From UBA6623 sp965238125 (GTDB taxonomy: Bacteria > Acidobacteriota > Terriglobia > Bryobacterales > UBA6623), in NCBI GenBank assembly GCA_965238125.1, contig OZ250179.1:682001-746000 (forward strand): a DNA stretch of 64,000 nt, read 5' to 3'. This document shows, in pieces, positions 25,243 through 33,320 of this stretch. The notes below the pieces were generated by a model, which saw only the letters and a program-made list of their open reading frames with translations, was not told the DNA's origin and ran no database searches. A program made the translations under genes and the position numbers. Position 1 is the stretch's first letter, and each line of letters starts with the position of its first letter.

Positions 25243-26472
25243 CTAACCCGCCGACCGGAATTCAATACCCGCGAAGCTGACAACTGATTCCTCGTCGATA
25301 TTCCACTGCTCGTACTCGAGCACTCGACCCTCGGTATGCTCCACGCTGCTGAGAAATGTGTAGAGCGGAGAGTAGCCGCACCAGCGCAATTCGTCCCGCC
25401 CCGGGTGAACCAATTCGAAAAAGCCTTCTCGGTCGGCCGAGCACACCCGTTCGAGCCGCTGCTCGTCGCGTTCGCGCACTGCCAGCAGCTGACCCTGCTC
25501 GGCCCTTGCCGGGGCCGAGTCCCCATAGCGCCTCCCGATATGCGCCATGTCGATTCCGAGGATCCAAACCAGGTCATCGCGGCGTTCGGCGCCTAGCTCA
25601 CCCAACGCATCATAGAACCGACCCACACGCTCGTTGGTTTTGGGCGCTCGCCCGGTATACAGACTCTCGGCTAAGGGGCCGCACAGAATCGGGACAATCT
25701 TGAAATTCGTCGTCCCCAACGTGTGAGCAAGGAAGATGCACTGAAACTCAATCGAATGTTCGCTCGCGTGGCAGTAATCTTCCATCTCGACCGCCGCCGG
25801 AGCCGCCGCCGCCAGGCGATCCACCATCGAGACATCCGTTTCGATCAGACCCCAAGGAGTCGCATACGGCTTTCGCGTCAGACCGAACTTCTCGGGCTCG
25901 CCGTAGTGCGAGGTTCCCAAGATGACGAAGGTCTTCGCGGCGTAAGACGGGTTCAAGCGACGATACGCCGCCGCGTAGGAGCGATACCCTCCTGACGGGC
26001 TGACATGCGGCGCGGCCAAACCGATCAGCGAATTCCCCCGCGACGGCGCCTCGGCCGCGGCCGCGTACTCATCGAGCTGCCGCCCAAGAGTCTCCGCTTC
26101 GTCGGGATACCCCGTCCCCGCGTGAGCCGGCTCACGAACCTCCGCCCGCTCGAACTCGCGTTGCTTGCGTTCCTTCATCTCGAAGAAGGCCGGTGACTCC
26201 AAGAACCCGTGCTCATCGAGCGAACCGGCCAGGCGCCGCGCCGCATCGTCGGACTGAAGAATGTCGCCGCTAAAACGCGTAAAGGCGGCTTTCAGGTCGG
26301 TCTCGGTATGCTCCCCGTCGAACAACGCCAGCGTCCGCGCCGGCAGCGGCGGAACAATGATGACCGCTTCGGTGTAACGGAAAGGATCACGCAGCAGCAA
26401 GCCGGGTTGTTCGGGAACCGGCGAGGGCATGATGTCGAGTTCTCGGCGCAACGAGGCCAGTGGTTCGGGCAT
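25243..26472 (-). CDS. Memo-family protein (AmmeMemoRadiSam B-like) with N-terminal PqqD-like domain
   Basis: Predicted cytosolic metal-dependent protein of the Memo/YjbR-type dioxygenase-like fold; the reaction is unknown. It has 409 residues. The first ~115 residues (RDPFRYTEAVIIVPPLPARTL, LFDGEHTETDLKAAFTRFSG) resemble a small winged-helix/PqqD-like module. The Memo domain (~145-405) carries GLAAPHVSPSGGY (His ligand), LGTSHYGEPEKFGLT, EHSIEFQCIFL and LGIDMAHIG. In many bacteria Memo is encoded with AMMECR1 and a radical SAM enzyme; neither is present here. The next gene upstream is only a fragment, followed by an IS element, so part of a cluster may have been lost. Confidence 0.85.
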   Translation of the reverse strand: MPEPLASLRRELDIMPSPVPEQPGLLLRDPFRYTEAVIIVPPLPARTLALFDGEHTETDLKAAFTRFSGDILQSDDAARRLAGSLDEHGFLESPAFFEMKERKQREFERAEVREPAHAGTGYPDEAETLGRQLDEYAAAAEAPSRGNSLIGLAAPHVSPSGGYRSYAAAYRRLNPSYAAKTFVILGTSHYGEPEKFGLTRKPYATPWGLIETDVSMVDRLAAAAPAAVEMEDYCHASEHSIEFQCIFLAHTLGTTNFKIVPILCGPLAESLYTGRAPKTNERVGRFYDALGELGAERRDDLVWILGIDMAHIGRRYGDSAPARAEQGQLLAVRERDEQRLERVCSADREGFFELVHPGRDELRWCGYSPLYTFLSSVEHTEGRVLEYEQWNIDEESVVSFAGIEFRSAG

Positions 26473-26498
26473 GAAGGTCTCATCCTATCGCCTTAACG

Positions 26499-26777
26499 CT
26501 GATCGATGAAGTGGGTCGCCAAGCCTCGGGCGAAAGCGAGAAGCTGCTGCTCCCGGTGGAGGCGGACGCCGAGGGGCCGCCCGAACCCGCCGCCTACGAT
26601 CGCTTGCCGCTCGAGTGGAACAAACGGATCGTGGCGCGCTTCAAGGAAAGACTGGCCGAGAGAGGCGTAGAAGCTTTCCTGGTCCGCGACCCGCTCAACC
26701 CAGGATTTCCATTTTGGCCCTGGCACGGTCACAGGATACACCCCCGCTGCGCCGAATACCACGTCTTTTCGCGCTGA
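26499..26777 (+). pseudogene. Gene fragment before the IS element, possible M24 (Xaa-Pro) peptidase N-terminus
   Basis: A plus-strand frame divergent from the Memo gene reads as natural protein (LPLEWNKRIVARFKERLAERGVEAFLVRDPLN in two parts: WNKRIVARFKERLAERG and VEAFLVRDPLN). This R-x-x-LxxRGVDAxLVxDPLN pattern is seen at the start of creatinase/prolidase N-terminal domains. The similarity fades after about 26700, and the frame stops at 26777, just before the left IS end (~26801). No clear ATG start was found (GTG 26511 or CTG 26499). I could not find the rest of the gene on the far side of the IS. The identity is tentative. Confidence 0.35.
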
Positions 26778-26926
26778 ACCCTGCACATCACCTCCGCCGG
26801 TAGGCGCCAGGGCTCGTCCGTCCGCTCACAGACGTTGATTGAGCGGACTGAACGGCGCTCCGGCCGACACTGCTCCCTGCGAAACCTTTTTGGAGCCAAA
26901 AACTGTTGATCCTCGCCCGGGCAACG

Positions 26927-28374
26927 CTACCCACCCGGCACAGGCAGCGCCCAGATCCTATGCAGCATGTCACCGAACAGCCGCCGGTTCAGATGCCCCT
27001 CCGCCAGCAGCAACCAGTAGTAGCGAGCATGCTTGACCAGCCGACCGCCGGTCTTCATCAACCTGTGTTGCAAACTCGTTAGCGACCAGCTTTTGATTCG
27101 CTGCGGCAGCCCTAGCCGCCGCCACAGGTTGCCCAGGTTGTAGGCCGGCACGCTGAGTTGCAGCCGTACCTCGTTGGCTCGGAAGCGGTGACACGACAAG
27201 CGGGTCCAGTGCGTGGCCTGTTTGCCTTCTTTGATCCACTGCTCCGCCGTGCCGCGCTTGTTGTAGAACCGCACGACCGAGCGGCTCGGCAAGCTCATGC
27301 TCGTCACGACAAATCCGACGCGCGGGAATAGTTCGCCCTGGTGATGCTCGACCTTGGCGACAACTCGCCTTGCCTTCGACCAGCTCTCGGCCTGATAGCG
27401 AAAACTCTTGTAGCGCACTAGGGGCTTGGCGTTCGGCCTGCCCGGTGGCCGAAACAGGATGTCCTCGATCTCCAGCTCCAGGCTCTTGTTCGCCGGGATG
27501 CGAATCACGTAGTCCACGCCGCGCTCCTCCATCGCCTCGTAGATCTCGGGCTTGGCGAAGGCGGCGTCGGCGCGGAACGTCACCTGTTTGCCCTCCGCCT
27601 GTTGTCGTTCGATCTCCGGCAGTAGCAGCTCGTCCCAGTCCTCGGCGCTGTGCACGTTGCCGGGACGCAGCTTCGCGCCTAGGCAGTCGCCGTGCTGGTT
27701 GAACAGCAACAGCGGGTGCTCTCGAGCGCCACCCGCAGTAGCAGCTCGTCCCAGTCCTCGGCGCTGTGCACGTTGCCGGGACGCAGCTTCGCGCCTAGGC
27801 AGTCGCCGTGCTGGTTGAACAGCAACAGCGGGTGATAGCAGAGGGACTCGAAGTGTCCGTTGTAGGCACTGCCTTCCTGTTGGCCGTGGACGGGGCTCTC
27901 CGTGGAGTCCATGTCGAGCACCACGCGGTCTGAACCGTCGGGAGCTTCGGCTTGCGCGACCAGCTCCCGGTTCACTGCCATCAGCCCCAGCAAGTTCTCT
28001 TCGCTCGCCAGCATCTCCGTCTCGAAGCCATGCAGCGTCGAGGTCAAGGCTGCTCCGCGATCCCAGTTCCTCTTCGAGCCGATCAAGCGAAAGGTCGGAT
28101 CGGCGGATACTCGAACGGCGTCATTGAGGTCCTCGTAGCCAGCGAGTCGGCTGTAGACCGACTGCCGCAGCAGATCGGCCAGCGGGAACTTCTTGTTCAA
28201 GCCTTGTCGCGAGTCGCTGAGATGCTCGTCGATCAGCTTCCCGAGTCCGAGTCGTTCATCCAGTTCGCGAACGAGAATCAGACCGCCATCCGAGGTGACT
28301 CGCGATCCTTGGAAATCGACTTTGAGAAATCCATTGAACGTGAGCTGAAACGGCTTGTTTTCTTTTTCACCCAT
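26927..28374 (-). pseudogene. IS1380-family transposase, disrupted by a 116-bp tandem duplication
   Basis: DDE transposase for cut-and-paste movement. The N-terminal part (28374 down to ~27735) has FLKVDFQGSRVTSDGGLILVRELDERLG, the first catalytic Asp region VVLDMDSTESPVHGQQEG, and HPLLLFNQHGDCLGAKLRPGN. The rest (from ~27718 down to 26927) has VTFRADAAFAKPEIYEAMEERGVDYVIR (second Asp), RGTAEQWIKEGKQATHWTRLSCHRF (Glu region) and a conserved C-terminus. The junction holds the same 100 bases twice; the 116-base period shifts the frame. Removing one copy restores a continuous 443-residue protein, the normal family length. The element is thus probably immobile, unless frameshifting or an assembly error is involved. 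Confidence 0.9.
27619..27834. repeat. Direct duplication inside the transposase gene
   Basis: The 100 bases 27619-27718 are repeated exactly at 27735-27834, separated by 16 bases (CTCTCGAGCGCCACCC). The 116-base offset is not a multiple of three. Confidence 0.95.
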
Positions 28375-28537
28375 CGGGTGTTGACCTCCATGGCGTCCTT
28401 ATCGGGCTCTAGCCCCTATCAATAAAGACGCTGAAGGTCGCTGGATGGTCTGAAGCTCATACATCAAATTGAAAATGCGGGTTCGATCCGCGCGTGACTC
28501 CGCCGGAATAGGTCCCGCTCCGCTACAATAGGCCCTC

Positions 28538-30067
28538 ATGAATCGTCGTTCCTTTCTTCGATCGGCCGCGGGGGCGGCCTCGGCGACCGCGTTGGGCGGG
28601 CTTTCCTGCGGCGGCGAAGATCGCCCTCCCAACGTCGTGGTTTGTTTCACTGATCAATTTCGCGCTTTCGAGGCGGGCTGCTATGGGCATCCCGTGATCG
28701 ACACACCGCATATGGACAGCTTGGCGGAGACTGGTTTTCGTTTCGATGTCGGCGTGACCAACAGCCCGGTATGCTCGCCGGCACGCGCCAATCTGCTCAG
28801 CGGACAGTACGCCCGCACGGCAACAGGATCGATTGAGAACGTCGGCTCGATCGGGACCGAGCGCACGCGCTTCCCCGACTCCACAATGCCCGAACTGTTT
28901 CGCGACGCCGGCTATGAAACCGCCCACATCGGCAAATGGCATGTCCACAATGACCCCTTCCTGCTGGGCTTCGATTACGCCTATTACCCGGTCGAGATCC
29001 CGCACCGCTATTACGGCCGCGCCATGCGAGAAGCCCGGCGCGAGGAAGGCCGTCTGTCGACCGAAACCGGCGAAGAGAAAGTCATCGAGGGCTTCATGCC
29101 GCAAGCCGCGAGCGACAAGATGCGGCAATACGTTCGCGAAAACAAAGAGCGGCCGTTTCTGTTGAACTACAGTGTTTCGCTGCCCCACATGCCGATCGGA
29201 CCGGGCAACCTTCCCGACAAATACGTTGGGCTCTACGGTCGCGAGGACGTCATCTTGCGCGACAACGTCTTCCAAGACGGCCGCATGTCGCGCGACGAGT
29301 GGTGGTTCAAGATCTACACGATTTGGGATTACTACTGGCGCACCCGCGGCGGAGGCGGAGGCGACACCGAGTCGGACCGGCTGCCGGAGGGCTTTGACCT
29401 ACGGGACCTGACGGCTCTTTATTACGACGCGGTCGTGTGCACCGACGACCTGGTTGGCGAGTTGATGACCACGCTCGAGGAAAACGGCATCGCCGACAAC
29501 ACCATCGTCGTCCTTTCTTCCGATCATGGGGACCTGCTCGGCAGCCACGACGCCTACAACAAAGACCGCATCTGGGAAGAGGCGATTCGCGTCCCCATGA
29601 TCTACCATTTCCCTGACGGCTGGGGGCACGGGCAGACCGACAGGCAGGTTGCTTCGAATATCGATATTTTGCCGACGGTGCTCGGCGCCTGCGGCCTGCC
29701 CGTGCCCGAACACATCCAAGGGCAGAATCTAGGGCCGGTGATTCGCGGAGAACGCGAAACCGCCGACCGCGATTACGCCATGGTCGAAGTGAAAGGGTAC
29801 TCCTGCTGCGACTGGGTGCTGCCGCGGTCGCAAATGGGAATCCGCTCGCCTACTCACAAATACGGCATCGAACTCGAGGAAGACGAGCGAGCTGTGCGAG
29901 ACGACCGGTGGCTTTTTCACGACCTGCGCAGCGATCCCTTCGAGTTGGAAAATCTTGCCAAGGGTACTGAGCAAGCCGAGTTGGCCGCGGAATTGCGACG
30001 AACGGTAATCGACTGGCACGAAGCGACCCCTTGGATACCCGTGCGCGACAATCTGCCTGCGCTCTAG
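28538..30067 (+). CDS. Sulfatase (formylglycine-dependent, choline-sulfatase/arylsulfatase-like)
   Basis: Predicted exported sulfate-ester hydrolase. It has 509 residues. The N-terminus has a twin-arginine-like signal (NRRSFLRSAAGAASATALGG) followed by a Cys (LSCGG) that could also be lipidated. The canonical formylglycine motif C79-S-P-A-R83 with ANLLSGQ is intact. Metal ligands are supported by NVVVCFTDQFRAFEAGCYGHP and SSDHGDLLGSHDAYNKD. Activation would need a formylglycine-generating enzyme encoded elsewhere. It lies just outside the IS right end; the transposase gene points away from it. The substrate is unknown, probably a sulfated sugar or small ester. Confidence 0.92.
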   Translation: MNRRSFLRSAAGAASATALGGLSCGGEDRPPNVVVCFTDQFRAFEAGCYGHPVIDTPHMDSLAETGFRFDVGVTNSPVCSPARANLLSGQYARTATGSIENVGSIGTERTRFPDSTMPELFRDAGYETAHIGKWHVHNDPFLLGFDYAYYPVEIPHRYYGRAMREARREEGRLSTETGEEKVIEGFMPQAASDKMRQYVRENKERPFLLNYSVSLPHMPIGPGNLPDKYVGLYGREDVILRDNVFQDGRMSRDEWWFKIYTIWDYYWRTRGGGGGDTESDRLPEGFDLRDLTALYYDAVVCTDDLVGELMTTLEENGIADNTIVVLSSDHGDLLGSHDAYNKDRIWEEAIRVPMIYHFPDGWGHGQTDRQVASNIDILPTVLGACGLPVPEHIQGQNLGPVIRGERETADRDYAMVEVKGYSCCDWVLPRSQMGIRSPTHKYGIELEEDERAVRDDRWLFHDLRSDPFELENLAKGTEQAELAAELRRTVIDWHEATPWIPVRDNLPAL

Positions 30068-30440
30068 GGGCGAAACGGCGCTGACGGGAGTGAAACATGA
30101 TAAACGCCAACCCAGGAAGACGGGTGCGCGACATGAATATGGGAGAATCGGCGGCCAGGGCCCGAGCCCTTCCCTGCCTGAAATTTTCTCTTGGCTCGGC
30201 CAGGGCTAAAACCTTCCAGGAACAAGGCCGCTGAAACGGCCTCCTATGGGACGAACAGCCCTCTAAACCGGCCCTCGAAGGGCCGGCCTATTTGCAATCC
30301 AAGCTCGCTGAACCGGGCTAAGCGTTGACTTCCGAGTCGTTAACAGCGTTTCGGGAGAACGCCCTTTGTCGACGCCGGCGATGCGCGCGGCGATGGTAGT
30401 CTCTTACTAGGCCGCGCCCGCGGCGGCTGCTTTCGATTCG
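30068..30440. other. Intergenic region filled by repeat D
   Basis: About 370 bases with no credible gene. Most of it is dispersed repeat D (30115-30345). Ribosome-site and promoter signals for the next gene are not clear. Confidence 0.6.
30115..30345 (+). repeat. Dispersed repeat D, copy 2
   Basis: Carries AATATGGGAGAATCGGCG, CTTCCCTGCCTGAA, the hairpin GGCCGCTGAAACGGCC (one mismatch) and CCGGCCCTCGAAGGGCCGG, in the same order as the reverse complement of 16425-16685. Confidence 0.8.
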
Positions 30441-31136
30441 ATGGGAAGCCAAACCCGTATGAGCTCCGCATCGGTGACCGCGCCGGATCCGCTCCTCGAC
30501 CAATTCTGGGAAAAGGGTTTGGTGTTGATGGGCGACCGCGTGCGCGAGGAGTACGCGCTGCGGACGCCGATTTTCATCGACCTGCGCCACAAGCTCTATG
30601 ATGATTTGCAGGTTCTCTCCGATTTAGGCCGCGCGCTCCACGAAAAGTTGATTGCCGTCGCTCAACAGGAGGGCGGCGGCGCGGTCGCCCAACAAGTGAT
30701 CGGCATTCCCGATACGGCGACGCCGCTGGCGCTGGCCGCCGCGCTGGCTTCTCAGGACACGCCGTCGCCGGTGAGCTACGGACAGATGCGCAAGAGACCG
30801 GCGTCCTATCCGGGCGGACGTTCCGGCGGCAGCAGCTATATGGGAACAATCGATCCGCGGCGGCAAGTGACCCTGATCGACGACGTGATGGCGTCGGGAA
30901 GAACGAAGCGATGGGCGATCGAGGAGCTGCGAAAGGAAAGCCTCGAAGTCGCGCGCATCTTGGTTGTCGTGGACCGCGAGCAAGGCGGCCGCGCCAAACT
31001 CGGCGAATCGCCCTGCCCGATATACAGCCTCTACACGATCACGGAATTGATTCAGTATTACGCCGAGACCAACAAGGTCGATGCGGAAACGGCCCGTCGA
31101 GCGCTCGATCACGTCCACGCCAAGCGTTTCGAATAG
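30441..31136 (+). CDS. pyrE: Orotate phosphoribosyltransferase-like protein
   Basis: Likely transfers phosphoribosyl from PRPP to orotate in pyrimidine synthesis. It has 231 residues (a second ATG lies at 30459). The type I PRTase PRPP loop VTLIDDVMASGRTK is intact at residues ~150-163. Upstream segments DRVREEYALRTPIFIDLRH and QQVIGIPDTATPLALAAALAS fit OPRTase. It has a longer C-terminus (LIQYYAETNKVDAETARRALDHV) than E. coli PyrE, as in the eukaryotic/archaeal-like branch. Another orotate-like PRTase is possible. Neighbours are a repeat region and a TRAP transporter, which give no pathway support. Confidence 0.8.
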   Translation: MGSQTRMSSASVTAPDPLLDQFWEKGLVLMGDRVREEYALRTPIFIDLRHKLYDDLQVLSDLGRALHEKLIAVAQQEGGGAVAQQVIGIPDTATPLALAAALASQDTPSPVSYGQMRKRPASYPGGRSGGSSYMGTIDPRRQVTLIDDVMASGRTKRWAIEELRKESLEVARILVVVDREQGGRAKLGESPCPIYSLYTITELIQYYAETNKVDAETARRALDHVHAKRFE

Positions 31137-31147
31137 AAGCGCCGAAT

Positions 31148-31183
31148 TACGTGTCGCCGGAGTACGTGTCTCCGGAGTACGTG
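31148..31183 (+). repeat. 15-bp tandem repeat in the pyrE-TRAP gap
   Basis: Two copies of a 15-base unit TACGTGTCKCCGGAG (one base differs) plus the first 6 bases of a third. An inverted copy of ACGTGTCGCCG lies at 31292-31302. Confidence 0.85.
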
Positions 31184-31368
31184 GGGACTCGTAGGCGCCG
31201 GTAGCGTCAAACCCATCCCGCTGGGCGAAAGACCGGCGCCAAGCGGCCGGTCCCTTCGCGACTCGGCCAACGGTTCACGGCTCACGTATCCCGGCGACAC
31301 GTGATTCGACGAGACGAAATCCCCGCCGCGCCCGTCGGGCGCGGCGCGTATCGCGCTATATTCACTGC

Positions 31369-33183
31369 ATGTCCTCACCGGCCTCGACGTCGCGACTCGA
31401 TCGGGCCGAGAATCTGCTGTCCATAGCGATTCTGGGGGCGATGGCGCTGTTGCCGATGATCGAGGTCGCGGGCCGTGCGATCCTCGGACACGGCATTCCC
31501 GGCTCGATTCCGCTGGTGCAACACCTGACGCTTTGGATCGCGCTGGCCGGGGCCGCACTGGCTTCGCGCTCGGATCGCCACCTGGCGCTTTCGACGCAGA
31601 GCTTTCTCCCCGAGCGTTTCCAGGGGCCGGTGCGGCTGTTCACCTCGACGTTGGCCTTCGGCATCGTGTCGTGTCTGGTCGCGGCGAGCGTGGACTTGGT
31701 GCTGATCGAGCGCAGCGCGGGAGACATCGTCGCTTGGGGCATTCCACGCTGGGTCTTCTTGTTGGCGCTGCCGGCCGGTTTCGGCGTGGTGGCGGTTCGA
31801 ACGCTGCTTCATGCCGCCGATTCGGTCAAGGGGCGGCTGATTGCCCTGAGCGGTCTCGTGGTCCCGCTGGTGTTCGGATTCTGGGAACCGCTAATCGACA
31901 TCGATTTGGTCTTGCCGCTGAGCCTGGTGATCCTGGTTGCAACGGTTCTGGGGATGCCGATTTTCACGGCGATCGCGGGAGCGGCGCTGCTGCTTTTCTT
32001 CTACGATTTCACGCCGGCGAACGCGGTGCCGGGCGAGACCTATCGTCTCAGCTCGTCTTCCATGCTGCCTGCGATTCCGCTGTTCGCTCTGGGCGGCTAT
32101 ATTCTGGCGGAGGGCGGATCGAGCAAGCGATTGATGCGTCTTTTCTCGGCGTTCGTAGGATGGATGCCGGGGGGGCTGGCGATCGTGACGACGTGCGTGC
32201 TGGCGTTCTTTACGCCGCTGACGGGCGCGTCGGGAATCACGATTCTTTCGATGGGCGGGCTGCTGTTGCCGGTGCTGATCGAATCGCGCTATCCGGAGAA
32301 GACTTCGGTTGGGCTGGTGACGGTTTCGGGGTCGATCGGGTTGTTGTTTTTCCCGAGCCTGCCGGTGATCCTTTACGGCTATTACGCGAACCAGCCGATC
32401 GATCAGCTCTTTGTCGCGGGCTTGATTCCGGGGATTTTGCTGGTCGCGGTGGTAGCGGCTTGGGGGGCGCAGCGCGGCTGGTCGCAGGGGGCGAAACGAA
32501 CACCCTTCGATTGGCGCGAGGCTCGCTCGGCGCTGTGGGAGGGCAAGTGGGAGTTGATGCTGCCGGTCGTCATCCTGGGGGCCATTTTGAGCGGCCTGAC
32601 GACGTTGGTGGAAGCGTCGGCGCTGATGGTGCTCTACGCTCTCGGGACCGAATGCGTGGTCCATCGCGACTTGAGCGTGAAGAAAGATTTGCCGGGTGTT
32701 TTCGCCGAGTGCGCCACGCTGGTCGGCGGCTTCATGATCATCTTGAGCGTAGCGCTGGGGTTCACGCAGTATTTGATCTTGGCCGAGATTCCGACGGCGG
32801 CGCTCGACTGGGTGAGGGCGCATATAGATTCGCCGATCGTCTTTCTGCTGGCGTTGAACGTCCTGCTGATCATTGTCGGCGCACTCATGGATATCTACTC
32901 GGCGATCGTGGTCATCGTGCCGTTGATCTACCCCATGGCGGCGTCTTACGGCATCGATCCGATTCACTTGGGAATCGTTTTTTTGGCCAATATGGAGTTG
33001 GGATATTTGATGCCGCCCATGGGCGAGAATCTCTTCCTCTCGTCTTTTCGGTTTAACAAGTCGCTGACCGAGGTTTATCGCTCGACGTTTCCGTATATGG
33101 TGATCTTGTTGGCCGCGGTTTTGTTGATTACCTACGTGCCGGCGTTGTCGTTGGGATTGGTGGAGTTGGCGGGGTTGCGGTGA
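31369..33183 (+). CDS. TRAP transporter permease, fused small (DctQ) and large (DctM) subunits
   Basis: Sodium-driven secondary importer for organic acids. It has 604 residues. Residues ~1-165 are the four-helix DctQ part (LPMIEVAGRAILGHGIPGS, LALSTQSFLPERF). After a linker helix, DctM begins near residue 185 (LVILVATVLGMPIFTAIAGAALLL), with IPLFALGGYILAEGG, MPGGLAIVTTCVLAFFTPLTGASGITI, and the C-terminal LGIVFLANMELGYLMPPMGENLFL. The periplasmic binding protein DctP needed by TRAP systems is not next to it. A CCGTGAG tandem repeat directly follows the stop. Confidence 0.9.
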   Translation: MSSPASTSRLDRAENLLSIAILGAMALLPMIEVAGRAILGHGIPGSIPLVQHLTLWIALAGAALASRSDRHLALSTQSFLPERFQGPVRLFTSTLAFGIVSCLVAASVDLVLIERSAGDIVAWGIPRWVFLLALPAGFGVVAVRTLLHAADSVKGRLIALSGLVVPLVFGFWEPLIDIDLVLPLSLVILVATVLGMPIFTAIAGAALLLFFYDFTPANAVPGETYRLSSSSMLPAIPLFALGGYILAEGGSSKRLMRLFSAFVGWMPGGLAIVTTCVLAFFTPLTGASGITILSMGGLLLPVLIESRYPEKTSVGLVTVSGSIGLLFFPSLPVILYGYYANQPIDQLFVAGLIPGILLVAVVAAWGAQRGWSQGAKRTPFDWREARSALWEGKWELMLPVVILGAILSGLTTLVEASALMVLYALGTECVVHRDLSVKKDLPGVFAECATLVGGFMIILSVALGFTQYLILAEIPTAALDWVRAHIDSPIVFLLALNVLLIIVGALMDIYSAIVVIVPLIYPMAASYGIDPIHLGIVFLANMELGYLMPPMGENLFLSSFRFNKSLTEVYRSTFPYMVILLAAVLLITYVPALSLGLVELAGLR

Positions 33184-33186
33184 AGG

Positions 33187-33240
33187 CCGTGAGCCGTGAG
33201 CCGTGGGAATATAGCCCCTGGTGGAGCCGAAGGCAACCGG
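33187..33240 (+). repeat. CCGTGAG tandem repeat G (2.9 units) followed by a repeat B fragment
   Basis: CCGTGAG twice and CCGTGGG once (33187-33207), running directly into a piece of repeat B (GGAATATAGCCC then TGGAGCCGAAGGC). It lies between the convergent TRAP and NSS transporter genes. Confidence 0.75.
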
Positions 33241-33320
33241 TTGCGATCTTGGTGATGTCGCGGGGCGCTATGGCGTCCATTCGTCGTCTATATTCCGGAG
33301 ATCGCTTTGCGCCGGGATCG

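Larger units (their letters stand above)
26801..28418 (-). mobile_element. IS1380-type insertion sequence with broken transposase
   Basis: About 1.6 kb, the usual size for the IS1380 family, around an IS1380-like transposase. The limits are set by a candidate imperfect terminal inverted repeat, 26801-26816 against 28403-28418 (12 of 16 positions match). No target-site duplication was seen, so the exact ends are uncertain. Confidence 0.7.

Noticed and set aside
27619..27834. Programmed frameshift in the transposase
   Set aside because: The frame change is explained by the 116-base duplication; IS1380 transposases are normally single-frame.
28480..28515. tRNA or tmRNA 3' end resembling GGGTTCGATCC
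   Set aside because: The T-loop-like sequence has an imperfect stem, and no matching acceptor, D or anticodon arm exists upstream, where the IS end lies. Treated as chance; a tRNAscan/Infernal run would settle it.
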